Assembly: GCA_002709075.1 (NCBI GenBank)
Contig: PAPV01000005.1
Location: 1-64,000, forward strand
Length of the DNA: 64,000 bases
Source of the DNA: Rhodospirillaceae bacterium
GTDB taxonomy: Bacteria; Pseudomonadota; Alphaproteobacteria; MPNO01; UBA2964
Reading direction: 5' to 3'
The translations under genes and the position numbers were made by a program. The notes beneath the pieces are model-generated. The model did no database searches, was not told where the DNA came from, and saw nothing but the letters and a program-made list of their open reading frames with translations. Each line of letters opens with the position of its first letter. The stretch's first letter is position 1. Of the stretch, positions 16,612 through 25,189 are shown piece by piece.

Positions 16612-17865
16612 TCAGTCTGTTTGAAAATCGAGATCAATCATCTTCTCAATATCACTGAATTTTTTTTTAATAATTCTCTTTCGGTAATTTTGTTGTTGTT
16701 GGCGAGCGATAAGATCACTCTTTAATATGTCACTGCGAGCAATCTTTAAATCAACAATTTCTCCTGTGGAAACTTTTGATTGACTTCCAATTATTTTTAT
16801 CATCCCAACAGTTTCTTCTTTTCTTCCCAAAGATTCTCCTGTGTATGGGTCAATAAGTTTTCTACCCAACGCCACAAGATTGTATTGGGTTCCAATTTTG
16901 ACCGTGTCTCCACCCTGGCCAAGCGTGACTATATTTCCACTTACATCTAAAACTGATATAGGAAAGATCGCGTCCACGATCTTTCTACCGAAAATTTCTG
17001 CAAACTTCCTTGCTAAAGTCTCCATCGAGCCATCCTTATGGCTCAGTTGCTCGGTTGCAGAAAATTTTATCTGTGTGCTGACAATATCAATAATTCTTAT
17101 AGTAATTTTCGCCGACGTCTTAGTGGTTTTTATGAGTTGCCCTGTCGTTTTAATTGCAGTTTTTGAAAGTTTATAACGCGCTCGTTCTACAAGCCCAGTA
17201 ATTATATAATCAGCACCAAGACGATTACCTAAACGTGCCAATTCATCTGCGTTTGTTCCATCCCTTTTTAAGAAGTCTAACTCACTGTCTTGTTCGTCAA
17301 GAAAAATACGGTCGAGCACTGCAAATTTTCGAGACTGTGTAATATAATTTTCTAAATTAAGGCGAAAAACCCTTTCAAAATTCTGTATATGACTTTTGGG
17401 AGTCGTTTTTTCCAAAATCCTAAGAGGAACAAGAGACAGTTTTATGCGGCGCAATTGAGAATTGTGTTTAAATACTGGAACGGTGACTCTTAATAATACA
17501 CGATAAAGTTTAGATCGTGTATCTTTTTTTCGACTTATAATTTCATAGCTTTTTACAATTCCCTGTGTTCTTTTCGAAATACTTTCCTCAAAAAATTTTT
17601 TAGTTTGTGTAATCTTTTTATTATTTTTAGAAAAAGCTTTTTGAGACAACAAATTGTTAGCCCGGCTGCTTATTATTGATCCGTTAACTTTATTTATACC
17701 TACTATCAATGCTCTTTCTACTGCACGTTGCAGACTAACACCCCTACCTTCTGCGTCTACAGTTCGATATTCGATGCGGGCACTAACATTTCTGGTGCTG
17801 AGTAAAATTAAACAAATCAACGTAATACAGGTAGCTGACAAGTACACAGGTTTATTTTGTATCAT
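16612..17865 (-). CDS. CsgG/FlgT-like envelope assembly protein
   Basis: A 417-aa exported protein in three parts. After a signal peptide (about 1-29) comes an N-terminal domain with VSLQRAVERALIVGINKVNG (43-62), like the FlgT N-domain. A central CsgG-like domain (about 135-300) has FAVLDR (181-186) and LGNRLGADYIITGLVE (212-227). A C-terminal SH3-like part (about 305-360) has GDTVKIGTQYNLVALGRKL, like FlgT-C. FlgT builds the H ring of sodium-driven flagella and CsgG is a secretion pore, but no flagellar or curli gene is in the window. AAGGTGG precedes the start. It is the middle gene of the operon 18996-15029. Confidence 0.7.
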   Translation of the reverse strand: MIQNKPVYLSATCITLICLILLSTRNVSARIEYRTVDAEGRGVSLQRAVERALIVGINKVNGSIISSRANNLLSQKAFSKNNKKITQTKKFFEESISKRTQGIVKSYEIISRKKDTRSKLYRVLLRVTVPVFKHNSQLRRIKLSLVPLRILEKTTPKSHIQNFERVFRLNLENYITQSRKFAVLDRIFLDEQDSELDFLKRDGTNADELARLGNRLGADYIITGLVERARYKLSKTAIKTTGQLIKTTKTSAKITIRIIDIVSTQIKFSATEQLSHKDGSMETLARKFAEIFGRKIVDAIFPISVLDVSGNIVTLGQGGDTVKIGTQYNLVALGRKLIDPYTGESLGRKEETVGMIKIIGSQSKVSTGEIVDLKIARSDILKSDLIARQQQQNYRKRIIKKKFSDIEKMIDLDFQTD

Positions 17866-17880
17866 CAGAAACCACCTTAG

Positions 17881-18996
17881 CTATTTCAAACCCTTTTTTT
17901 GCAATTCTTTTGCAATAATTTGCCCTGTCATTTTTCCTGCTCTCATCAATGCATTAGTTCGAGCAGATTTTTCATTTGTCCCAAGTCCAGACCATTGTTT
18001 TTGAACTGCAGAAACTTTTCTAGAGAATCTTTTTGAGACATCATAAACTGCTACATTAACACGAACGGACACCATTCTGCGTCCACGATAATTTCGGGCG
18101 GCATCAACTGTCATACTGCCTCGTGCAAAAAACTTAAAGTCACACCGTCGCGCGGCTTTGCGTATTTGATTCCAGTGTCTACCTGCCATTTTGTTTTTAC
18201 TTTTGAAAATAGAGGATACTGTCTCGGCTGAGGGAATTTGCCCACATTCATCGGCGGCCCCAACCAACTCGCCATATGGCGTCCATTCGTATCCAGCGTT
18301 TGTCAATTGTCCGCTGACTGCCGTATTAAAGTCATCATCACTGATAATTTTGTATTTTATATTATCAGATTTTCTTATTGTGCTGCCACCCGTTTCACTC
18401 TTCTGTTTAGACACATCCGCGTTGTAAACCAGCGCTTTACCATCTGAGGCCTGAGAAATTTGCTTAGATTTTGCTTTACTCAGAGATTTAGAATTTTTCT
18501 TTCGATTTACGTCAAATGTTTCCGCAGTTTGAGCCTGTCTTGCAATAAAAAGGGCTGTGAACGCGGAACCTGCACCGGATACTATAGGTTGTTTCTTCTT
18601 AATATTGAGTGCCTGTAAAATTCGTGTACTGTCGATATTTAAACAGACATCGGTTTTTAAAGTTTGTTCAGACTCAGAAAATTCACGTTTGCCAGCTTCA
18701 TTATAATTAGAGATGTAAAAACCCAAATTTTTAAGAAAAATATTTTTTTTTAACTCATAAGCTTTAAACTGATCTCCATCGAGAGAATGGATAAAATTTT
18801 TCCACGCGGCCAATACAGCTTTTTTCTTCCCATCTATTATATGCTCATCGGAAGCTTCTTCCACCTCCTCATATTCATCAGTTTTTATTACTGAAGTACC
18901 CTTAATACATGAGGCAGAAAGGATTGAAGTAGATATTACAAAAGATAAAAAAAAGGCGATGTATGCTATGATCATATTTTTGGGTAAAACTAACAT
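17881..18996 (-). CDS. Secreted protein of the envelope cluster, unknown
   Basis: A 371-aa exported protein. The ATG at 18996 has a strong AGGAAGG five bases upstream, which settles the start. A signal peptide runs to about residue 29. An N-terminal part has KKAVLAAWKNFIHSLD (about 58-73). A Lys/Ser-rich linker (about 160-210) follows. The C-terminal domain (about 213-368) has YKIISDDDFNTAVSGQL, then FARGSMTVDAARNYRGRRM and a final AGKMTGQIIAKEL. The C-terminal pattern of strand plus SMTV and VRVNVAVYD suggests the same ABD/LpoB-like fold as other cluster members, as inference. It is the first gene of the leftward operon, divergent from the Tat-exported protein. Confidence 0.65.
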   Translation of the reverse strand: MLVLPKNMIIAYIAFFLSFVISTSILSASCIKGTSVIKTDEYEEVEEASDEHIIDGKKKAVLAAWKNFIHSLDGDQFKAYELKKNIFLKNLGFYISNYNEAGKREFSESEQTLKTDVCLNIDSTRILQALNIKKKQPIVSGAGSAFTALFIARQAQTAETFDVNRKKNSKSLSKAKSKQISQASDGKALVYNADVSKQKSETGGSTIRKSDNIKYKIISDDDFNTAVSGQLTNAGYEWTPYGELVGAADECGQIPSAETVSSIFKSKNKMAGRHWNQIRKAARRCDFKFFARGSMTVDAARNYRGRRMVSVRVNVAVYDVSKRFSRKVSAVQKQWSGLGTNEKSARTNALMRAGKMTGQIIAKELQKKGLK

Positions 18997-19064
18997 TTAA
19001 CCTTCCTAGTTTTTTTAGCATTAAAAGGTAAAATATAAAAAAAACTGACTAAAGGAAACAAAAA

Positions 19065-20429
19065 ATGAAACTTCTCCATTTATCCCGCAGACAGGTGATA
19101 AAGGGTATGACTGCTGGTAGTTTTATTGCTTCTTTTGACTCCGCTGTATCTGCAGTTCCGCGGATACCAATTAGGATTCTTTGGACTGGGGTTACATTTA
19201 TGCGGAGCTGTCCAATCGAAAGTGCTTCTTGCAAAGAATTAGATGACTATTTTCCTCATACCTGGGCTACGCTCTCTAGCAGCGTTGGAAATAGTGAAAA
19301 AATTCATTTACTAGATAAGGTGGTATTCAGATCAGTTGCTCCAATTACGGGCAAATATAATAATATTCGAATGATTTTCCCGGGGCCGGAAAATTCATTT
19401 GGTGCGTCAATCGAGACAAATTTGGGGATGTTTGTTGGCATATCATCGGATAGAGACATTGCACATCACTATGTAAAATCAGAGAACCAACTTGTTCAAA
19501 TTGCGGAATTGCAGACTTACGTAATTGTTTTTGACATAAAAAACTATTCTATTATTCAGAGTTATCCTCTTCGTTTTGTGGGAATTGATTCGACACAGAA
19601 AAAAAATAGACGAGAGTTTGTTAAAAAAATGCAGTGGGAAACACTTGTGGGCACTGGTTCAAATGAAAAAAGTTTATCCAGAGCTCTTGCAAAAACTTTA
19701 AAAAAACTTGTCGTCAATCAACAAAAACCCGTCGGTGTAAGGGTAACGAGGATACAATTAAAGGGTGTTGCTAAGAAATGGTTAGAGCAGGAACCAACCG
19801 CATCAAAACATACGGAGAGTGATTATCGTGAAATACTTGGTAATGCTTTGACCTCAGCCATTTCGGAGAAACTTCAAATAGGTATACAACCATTTTCTCC
19901 TGCTGATTCCATCATGCGTGTAACCGACAGCATGGTTAACAAAAGCAGTGAACTCTTAGATAAAGATTTTAATAATGGAAATATTGATTGGGATATCCGT
20001 TTAACGGCTTTTGGAACCCAAATACAAAATAAAAGGATTGCCGGAAGAAAGTACCTTTTTAATCGCAGAATAGACATATTTGTTGGAATTTCAGTGGGTA
20101 AGTATAAACGCTCCTATGCTGATGAACAAAGACTTATTGAAATTAAAGAAGACCAAATTCTTGAAAAGGAAGTATTTAAAAATAAATTTCATGCAGTTTC
20201 AATAGAAGAAACAACTGGCACGTGGTCAAACAACTGGTTTTATGCGCTTGATCTTCATACAAGACTATTCGAGTGGCTTTTTGAAAATTTGAGAAAAGAA
20301 AACTACGCACTTATTTTTAATGGGGAACAAAAAAATCTAAAAACTAGAAGGTTTCTTACGAAAGCTCACTCGCACAATTTTTCTCAATTTAAAGAACAAG
20401 CGAAGGCTCTAAGAAATATTTTAATATGA
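19065..20429 (+). CDS. Tat-exported protein of the envelope cluster, unknown
   Basis: A 454-aa protein with a twin-arginine signal peptide: S7-R8-R9-Q-V-I-K, a mildly hydrophobic core, and probable cleavage after VSA (about residue 29). The mature protein has two parts, about 30-200 and 225-454, with no cofactor motif I recognise. A twin-arginine route implies folding or cofactor loading in the cytoplasm, which is unusual in this cluster of Sec-exported proteins. AAAGGAAA lies upstream of ATG 19065. It is divergent from the operon starting at 18996 (68-base shared promoter region) and convergent with the gene ending at 20448 (18-base gap). Confidence 0.65.
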   Translation: MKLLHLSRRQVIKGMTAGSFIASFDSAVSAVPRIPIRILWTGVTFMRSCPIESASCKELDDYFPHTWATLSSSVGNSEKIHLLDKVVFRSVAPITGKYNNIRMIFPGPENSFGASIETNLGMFVGISSDRDIAHHYVKSENQLVQIAELQTYVIVFDIKNYSIIQSYPLRFVGIDSTQKKNRREFVKKMQWETLVGTGSNEKSLSRALAKTLKKLVVNQQKPVGVRVTRIQLKGVAKKWLEQEPTASKHTESDYREILGNALTSAISEKLQIGIQPFSPADSIMRVTDSMVNKSSELLDKDFNNGNIDWDIRLTAFGTQIQNKRIAGRKYLFNRRIDIFVGISVGKYKRSYADEQRLIEIKEDQILEKEVFKNKFHAVSIEETTGTWSNNWFYALDLHTRLFEWLFENLRKENYALIFNGEQKNLKTRRFLTKAHSHNFSQFKEQAKALRNILI

Positions 20430-20447
20430 AATTGTATCACTGAAACG

Positions 20448-21821
20448 TTACTGGTCAAAAATCTTCATGTTTGCTTCTTCCGCATTAATGATGCCATTAT
20501 TTACAGGGATTTCTTTTTTTGCTGCGTAATCTGTAAGTGCGTGATGGAGTTTGCAGGCTGTTTTGAGGCCTTTGTCCATTGCTGGTGCAACTGCCACAGT
20601 GTCACTCAGTGAACCAAAGTTGTTGAAAAAGCTGAGAGTAGTTTTTCCTAATTGCGCAATAACATACCTGTTCATTCCTCTTGCTCTTTTCAGTTTCTCT
20701 TTTCCAATTGGGTCGAGTTCATGCGTTGCATTAGAAATTTTTCTTTCAACCAAATCGGCTGCCGCTGTGGAGATCCTCACCAGCTTTCTTATAACCTGTT
20801 GGTTTTCATCAGCTTGATTTACCAAATCTTGAAAGCGTTTTTTTATTTCTGCTTGCTCTTTAGCAAAATCAAAGGCCTCGAGAAGGAGAAGCCCAGCTTG
20901 CATCTGGATCCTAACTAATTTTTCTGTGTCTCTTCTTAAGGTTGACCCGGAATTGCTTACAATTTGCCTTTTTAGATCTGCTTTGATTTTCAACGCCTGA
21001 GCTGCATAACGCCGGTTACGTTCATGATATGGGTTTCTGGGATCCACAGCAACAATGTGAAATAGTTTGACGATATTTTGCCATTCGTTCCCATCTTGGT
21101 TTTTCCAGTCGTCAGGATTTGAGAGAACATTTGCTGCTTTGGGTATGTTTTGTCTTACTCCATCGATGCCGAAGAAGAGCCGATGTCCAACAACATAAAT
21201 TGCACCCAACGAAAAGTTTTCATATGCATCCATCAATATACGTTCTTGGTAGGCTTGTTTTGTATGAACACCGTTGAAATGAGCAAGTATTAGAGAATAT
21301 GCAAACTTGGCATCATTTTGTTCTATTTCATCAAGGTCGTCGTTTGAAATTGCATATTTGATTTTTGCTGCAATCTCTAGTCTTCTTAGCCCGTCTACAA
21401 TAAAGTTCTCAAAAAGACGTTGAATCTTCGAGGAATTAAATCCATTTCGATACCAAATAAGGTCCCGTGCCCATTTTTTTCCGTCCAATCTATTCATAAA
21501 GATAATGTTTTGTGTATCCGTTGTACCTTTGTTGAAATCTACAGCTACATCTTTTTTTATTGACTTAATATTAGCGTCAGATGCGTCATGCATCCATTCA
21601 AGTGGATCTGCATTTCTTCTGCATAGAAAACTAATAATAGAACCAGAAGAATAATTTAGATTGCCATTTTGGTCTTGGGTATCTGGCTGAATAAAGGTAG
21701 GCGAATTATTTTTTGAAAGATTTTTAAACAAATTGTTTAGTTCAAAAGCATATGTGTTTGTGTTTGAACCCAATAGAAAAATAAATATAAAATATTTAAC
21801 AATTAGAGCTGATTTACGCAT
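20448..21821 (-). CDS. Secreted helical protein, unknown
   Basis: A 457-aa exported protein. The signal peptide (MRKSALIVKYFIFIFLLG) cleaves near TYAFE. The mature part is largely alpha-helical and charged, with two cysteines near 67 and 426. The middle has YAISNDDLDEIEQNDAKF and GAIYVVGHRLFFGIDGV; the C-terminal half looks like a helical bundle. No known domain was recognised. AGGAC precedes the ATG at 21821 by seven bases. It is a single-gene leftward unit that closes the envelope cluster; codon use and secretion signal match its neighbours. Confidence 0.6.
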   Translation of the reverse strand: MRKSALIVKYFIFIFLLGSNTNTYAFELNNLFKNLSKNNSPTFIQPDTQDQNGNLNYSSGSIISFLCRRNADPLEWMHDASDANIKSIKKDVAVDFNKGTTDTQNIIFMNRLDGKKWARDLIWYRNGFNSSKIQRLFENFIVDGLRRLEIAAKIKYAISNDDLDEIEQNDAKFAYSLILAHFNGVHTKQAYQERILMDAYENFSLGAIYVVGHRLFFGIDGVRQNIPKAANVLSNPDDWKNQDGNEWQNIVKLFHIVAVDPRNPYHERNRRYAAQALKIKADLKRQIVSNSGSTLRRDTEKLVRIQMQAGLLLLEAFDFAKEQAEIKKRFQDLVNQADENQQVIRKLVRISTAAADLVERKISNATHELDPIGKEKLKRARGMNRYVIAQLGKTTLSFFNNFGSLSDTVAVAPAMDKGLKTACKLHHALTDYAAKKEIPVNNGIINAEEANMKIFDQ

Positions 21822-22095
21822 TTATTTGTCCTGAAATATTACTATTCAAGGCGACAACTTATTTTTTTCCGGACAGTGTTTTCCAAATTTAGCCAATTTA
21901 TCAGATACCTTGCTGAAAATAAATTAGATATTTGGAAAAAATATGTAAATTAAAGTTAGGCCGGCACTTGTTTGTTCTTCTAAAAACCTAAAATAGGATG
22001 GTAATTTAATTATATATAAAGTGATAAATTTTTGCTATCTAAATTTTGGCTTTAATAGCCCCAAAGACTTTAAGCTTGTTTATCAAATAACGGTA

Positions 22096-22302
22096 ATGAA
22101 CTTAACAATGATTAGTCTTCATGTAGTAGTTTGTCATTTCTGCTTTGAAAATTTTGAGGTGGAAATAGAAACCGATGGGTTGTTCACCGGAAAAAATCTT
22201 GAGATATTTGATTGCACAGTGTGTTGTAACCCTAATAAAGTAGAATACAGTGTTTGGGATGGAATAACTTCTATTCGAAATGTCGGCGATGGAAATGCAT
22301 AA
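22096..22302 (+). CDS. CPXCG-type cysteine-rich zinc-ribbon protein
   Basis: A 68-aa protein if started at ATG 22096 (64 aa from 22108); an ATA/GTG-started longer frame from 22021 adds an unlikely N-terminus. The pattern VVCHFCFENFEVEIE, then IFDCTVCCNP, matches the small CPXCG family, normally CPYCG...(E)DCxVCCxP. Here the first knuckle is CHFC, without the Pro and Gly. Four or five Cys would bind one zinc. Function of the family is unknown. No operon partner: the next gene is on the other strand and decayed DNA follows. Confidence 0.6.
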   Translation: MNLTMISLHVVVCHFCFENFEVEIETDGLFTGKNLEIFDCTVCCNPNKVEYSVWDGITSIRNVGDGNA

Positions 22303-22392
22303 ATGGGTAAATAATGCGTCAATGAGATTAAGACTTAGAAAAAAACTACTCAAAAAAGTAAGTTGTCAAGTCAATGTAAACAGCTAATAGAT

Positions 22393-22770
22393 CTAATCCT
22401 TCAACCATGGCAATTGCCCGTCCCAGTCAATATCTAAATTATACCTTTCCATAAGGTATGAGCGTACTTTCTTCTCAGAACTTCTTGTTACTGTTGATAC
22501 ATCTGTCCCAAAATAGAGCCACTCGCTTCCCGTAATTGCCCTGCAAAATAATTCTTCACTTAAAGCTTTATGTTTTCTACTATGGTGATGACTGATAACT
22601 CTTAATCTAACAACATTCTTTTTATCACCAAACCCAATCTTAAGATCAATAGAGACATCTTGTGCGTTAAAGGTTTGATCTTGCGTGTGCGTTACTGAGA
22701 CAGCCCCAGGTGGGCTTCTGTCGAAAAGGTCGATATAGTCTTCTTGGTTCTTAACCATAACCTTCCACAT
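22393..22770 (-). CDS. Hypothetical 125-aa protein
   Basis: A soluble protein of up to 125 aa, or 121 aa if the second ATG (22758) is used. It has a normal amino-acid mix, with SPPGAVSVTHTQDQTF near the N-terminus, a basic central stretch RVISHHHSRKHKAL, and a C-terminus WDGQLPWLKD. No signal peptide, no membrane segment, no family recognised. It stands alone between the CPXCG gene and about 1 kb of decayed DNA. It could be a real accessory gene; composition and length favour that over chance. Confidence 0.45.
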   Translation of the reverse strand: MWKVMVKNQEDYIDLFDRSPPGAVSVTHTQDQTFNAQDVSIDLKIGFGDKKNVVRLRVISHHHSRKHKALSEELFCRAITGSEWLYFGTDVSTVTRSSEKKVRSYLMERYNLDIDWDGQLPWLKD

Positions 22771-23833
22771 CGGTATCCGTGGTTTGTGAATTTCTTTGTT
22801 TAATGTACGTAATACTCTTTACTCTAGATTTTTAAGAAATCCCGTAAGAAAAATAAATAATTTATTTAAACCGATTAAGGTTTCCTAAATTTTCGTCGAA
22901 AAGCAGTTTTGCACGGCTTTTTTGTGGAGTGAAGAAATGTAAAAAGTAATCGTAATAGTGAGTCTCCCCAATTTGGGCAGTGCTGAAGATGGATTTTTCG
23001 TTAACGAGGGTTTTTGAGTATTGGCGCCATCTTGTGGTTGTTCTAAATTCACGTAATAGCAAGCATTAGAAAGAAGAATTGAGGAATTTGAAACTGTGGA
23101 TAATACGGTGTTAAAAATCAAATTTAATTTTTTCAATTCTGAGTCCAGATAAAGCTCAGTTACTCGCTGAAGAAACTGCAGCGGTAATGATTTTGCATTT
23201 AGCGCAGAATGTTTTTGTGGACTGCAATGGAATATATCTAAACACCGGGTTCTGCCTGCAAACTGTAATTGAGAGAGCGGAGGGCTTTCTTCGCAGATGT
23301 GGCATTGGTTGGTTGGAAACGGCAACCGAAACAAAAAAATACCATTTTTTTGTTTTTCTCTGGTATCTCCGAGCCTTCAGTAATAGATGGCCATGGATTA
23401 AGTGTGATTGATCTTGGTTTTCATGTTAGGCGAGCTTCTAATATAAAAATTAGCAATGGCGCTTGGAATGAGGGGGCTTTTACAATATACACGGCTGTAA
23501 TGCTTGCAGCCCGGGCTTATGGGTTTGCGGATATTTTGAGAAAACATCCTCCAGACAGTCAGGCTGGAACGATAGTAAAGACTAATAATGCTAGTAATGG
23601 TTTACCGGCGTTCTCGCTCTTTGTATTGCTTAAATGGAGGAAGTTGCAAAGACGTTTTAAAGTATCGTTATATAGCTGTTTTCCATGACGCAGCAGCTTA
23701 ACTTTTTCGTTTTTTACGCTCCAAGGCATCGAATAATGAAAGACGTGAAATGAATGAACCCAAGCGGCCCGCAACGGAGGTTTTAAAAAAGACAGCATTA
23801 AAGTTACAAATGTTTAGGGATCAGTAGACAAGG
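22771..23833. other. Decayed region, probable unidentified pseudogene
   Basis: About 1 kb with no intact gene. On the plus strand a protein-like reading moves between frames. About 22939-23010 reads KVIVIVSLPNLGSAEDGFF. About 23148-23260 reads LLAEETAAVMILHLAQNVFVDC. From about 23355 another frame reads SGISEPSVIDGHG, SNGAWNEGAF and ARAYGFADIL. The composition looks coding, with frameshifts between pieces, so this is probably a dead gene, but I could not name the family. Confidence 0.4.
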
Positions 23834-25069
23834 ATGCAGAGAACATTGTTCGGAGAAATCGGCTCGGTATTATCGCATCGGCAATACCGATTATATTTTT
23901 TTTCGAATTTAATTTCTTCTATTGGTAGGTGGATTTATAGGTCATCTGCCGCGTGGTTCACTTGGGAATTAACCGATTCCTATGAGTGGTTAGGTATAAT
24001 AGCGTTTGCCGATATTTTCCCAATGGTTATATTGGCAATGATTGCTGGTGCTTTGTCAGATCGCATTGGGTATATGCGGGTTATCAAATTTACTCAATTT
24101 TTTGCTTGGGTGCTCGCACTGATATTAGCGATCCTAATCCTCACAGATCTTATAACCATATGGGTGTTACTCGGCATTACAATTCTGCACGGATGTAACG
24201 AGGCAATGTCTACCCCTCCGAGACTCTCCATTGTCAATGCGCTTGTGCCCAAAGAAAAGCTCTCTACAGCCATTGGTTTAAACTCGGCGGCATTTAACGC
24301 TTGTAGGGTTTTTGGTCCGGCAATTGGTGGTGGTTTGTTGTTATTCTTCAACGCGGGATGGGTTTTTGGTATTGCAGCGCTAACTTTCGTGCAATTTTAT
24401 GTTGCATTATTTTTTATCCGCACGGAGTCTGGTAATGCTGGTGGTCATGGAAAACCTTCTTTTAGTATATTAAAGGATATTGGTGAGGGAGTCAGTTATG
24501 CATGGAATATGCCCGGCATTCGTTTCTTGTTGGCTCTTCTTGCTCTTCAGGGTGTGTTGTTGCGTCCTTTTATGGAGCTGGCCCCAGGCTTTGCGGATAA
24601 GGTTTTTGGTATGCAATCTGACGGTATGGCAATTATCCTGTCTTCGGTAGGGTTTGGCGGACTGATTGGTTCACTTTTTATCGCTCGGCGGGGTAAAATA
24701 GCTGGGCTAACGATGTTGGTGACCTGGTGTGTCGGGCTCCAGTCAGTTGCATTGATGTTGTTTGTTGCAACTAATTACATTTGGCTTGGTACAGTCTTTT
24801 TATTTGTTATTGGTGTAACTATGCTTGTGTCTGGCGCAGGGTCTCAAACATTAATTCAGAATACCGTCGCTTCATCTGTTCGGGCTAGGGTCATGAGTTT
24901 ATTTGTAATGCTGTCATGGGGTTTACCGGCAGTAGGTGCGTGGATTGAGGGTATGTTGGCTGAATTCTATGGCTTGCGATGGACCGTTGGTTTTGGAGCA
25001 GCTGTTTGTCTCGTATTAGGTATTTGGTCGATCAGATGGGGGAAAAAATATAGAAGTGAATTAGAATAA
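23834..25069 (+). CDS. MFS transporter, EntS-like (MFS_3)
   Basis: A 411-aa permease with twelve predicted helices. The loop 2-3 signature is GALSDRIGYMRVIKF (about 72-86). Features of the MFS_3/EntS subgroup include AAWFTWELT near residue 42, PPRLSIVNALVP (about 128-139), GSQTLIQNTV and RVMSLFVMLSWG. These permeases usually export small molecules such as siderophores, but the substrate here is unknown. It has two paralogues in this window (51789 and 53116). It stands alone between decayed DNA and gabD. Confidence 0.85.
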   Translation: MQRTLFGEIGSVLSHRQYRLYFFSNLISSIGRWIYRSSAAWFTWELTDSYEWLGIIAFADIFPMVILAMIAGALSDRIGYMRVIKFTQFFAWVLALILAILILTDLITIWVLLGITILHGCNEAMSTPPRLSIVNALVPKEKLSTAIGLNSAAFNACRVFGPAIGGGLLLFFNAGWVFGIAALTFVQFYVALFFIRTESGNAGGHGKPSFSILKDIGEGVSYAWNMPGIRFLLALLALQGVLLRPFMELAPGFADKVFGMQSDGMAIILSSVGFGGLIGSLFIARRGKIAGLTMLVTWCVGLQSVALMLFVATNYIWLGTVFLFVIGVTMLVSGAGSQTLIQNTVASSVRARVMSLFVMLSWGLPAVGAWIEGMLAEFYGLRWTVGFGAAVCLVLGIWSIRWGKKYRSELE

Positions 25070-25189
25070 TTTTTTGGAGCTGCCTATTATCTTCGCATTT
25101 GTTCTGAAAGTTATGACTAAAATCATATCATTTGCTAATATCAAAATTTAAAGTTTCTAGATACGCTAAAATAGATAAGGAGATAACAG

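Noticed and set aside
22862-23334. Minus-strand open frames in the decayed region
   Set aside because: Composition looks like the antisense of the plus-strand dead gene; no signal of its own.
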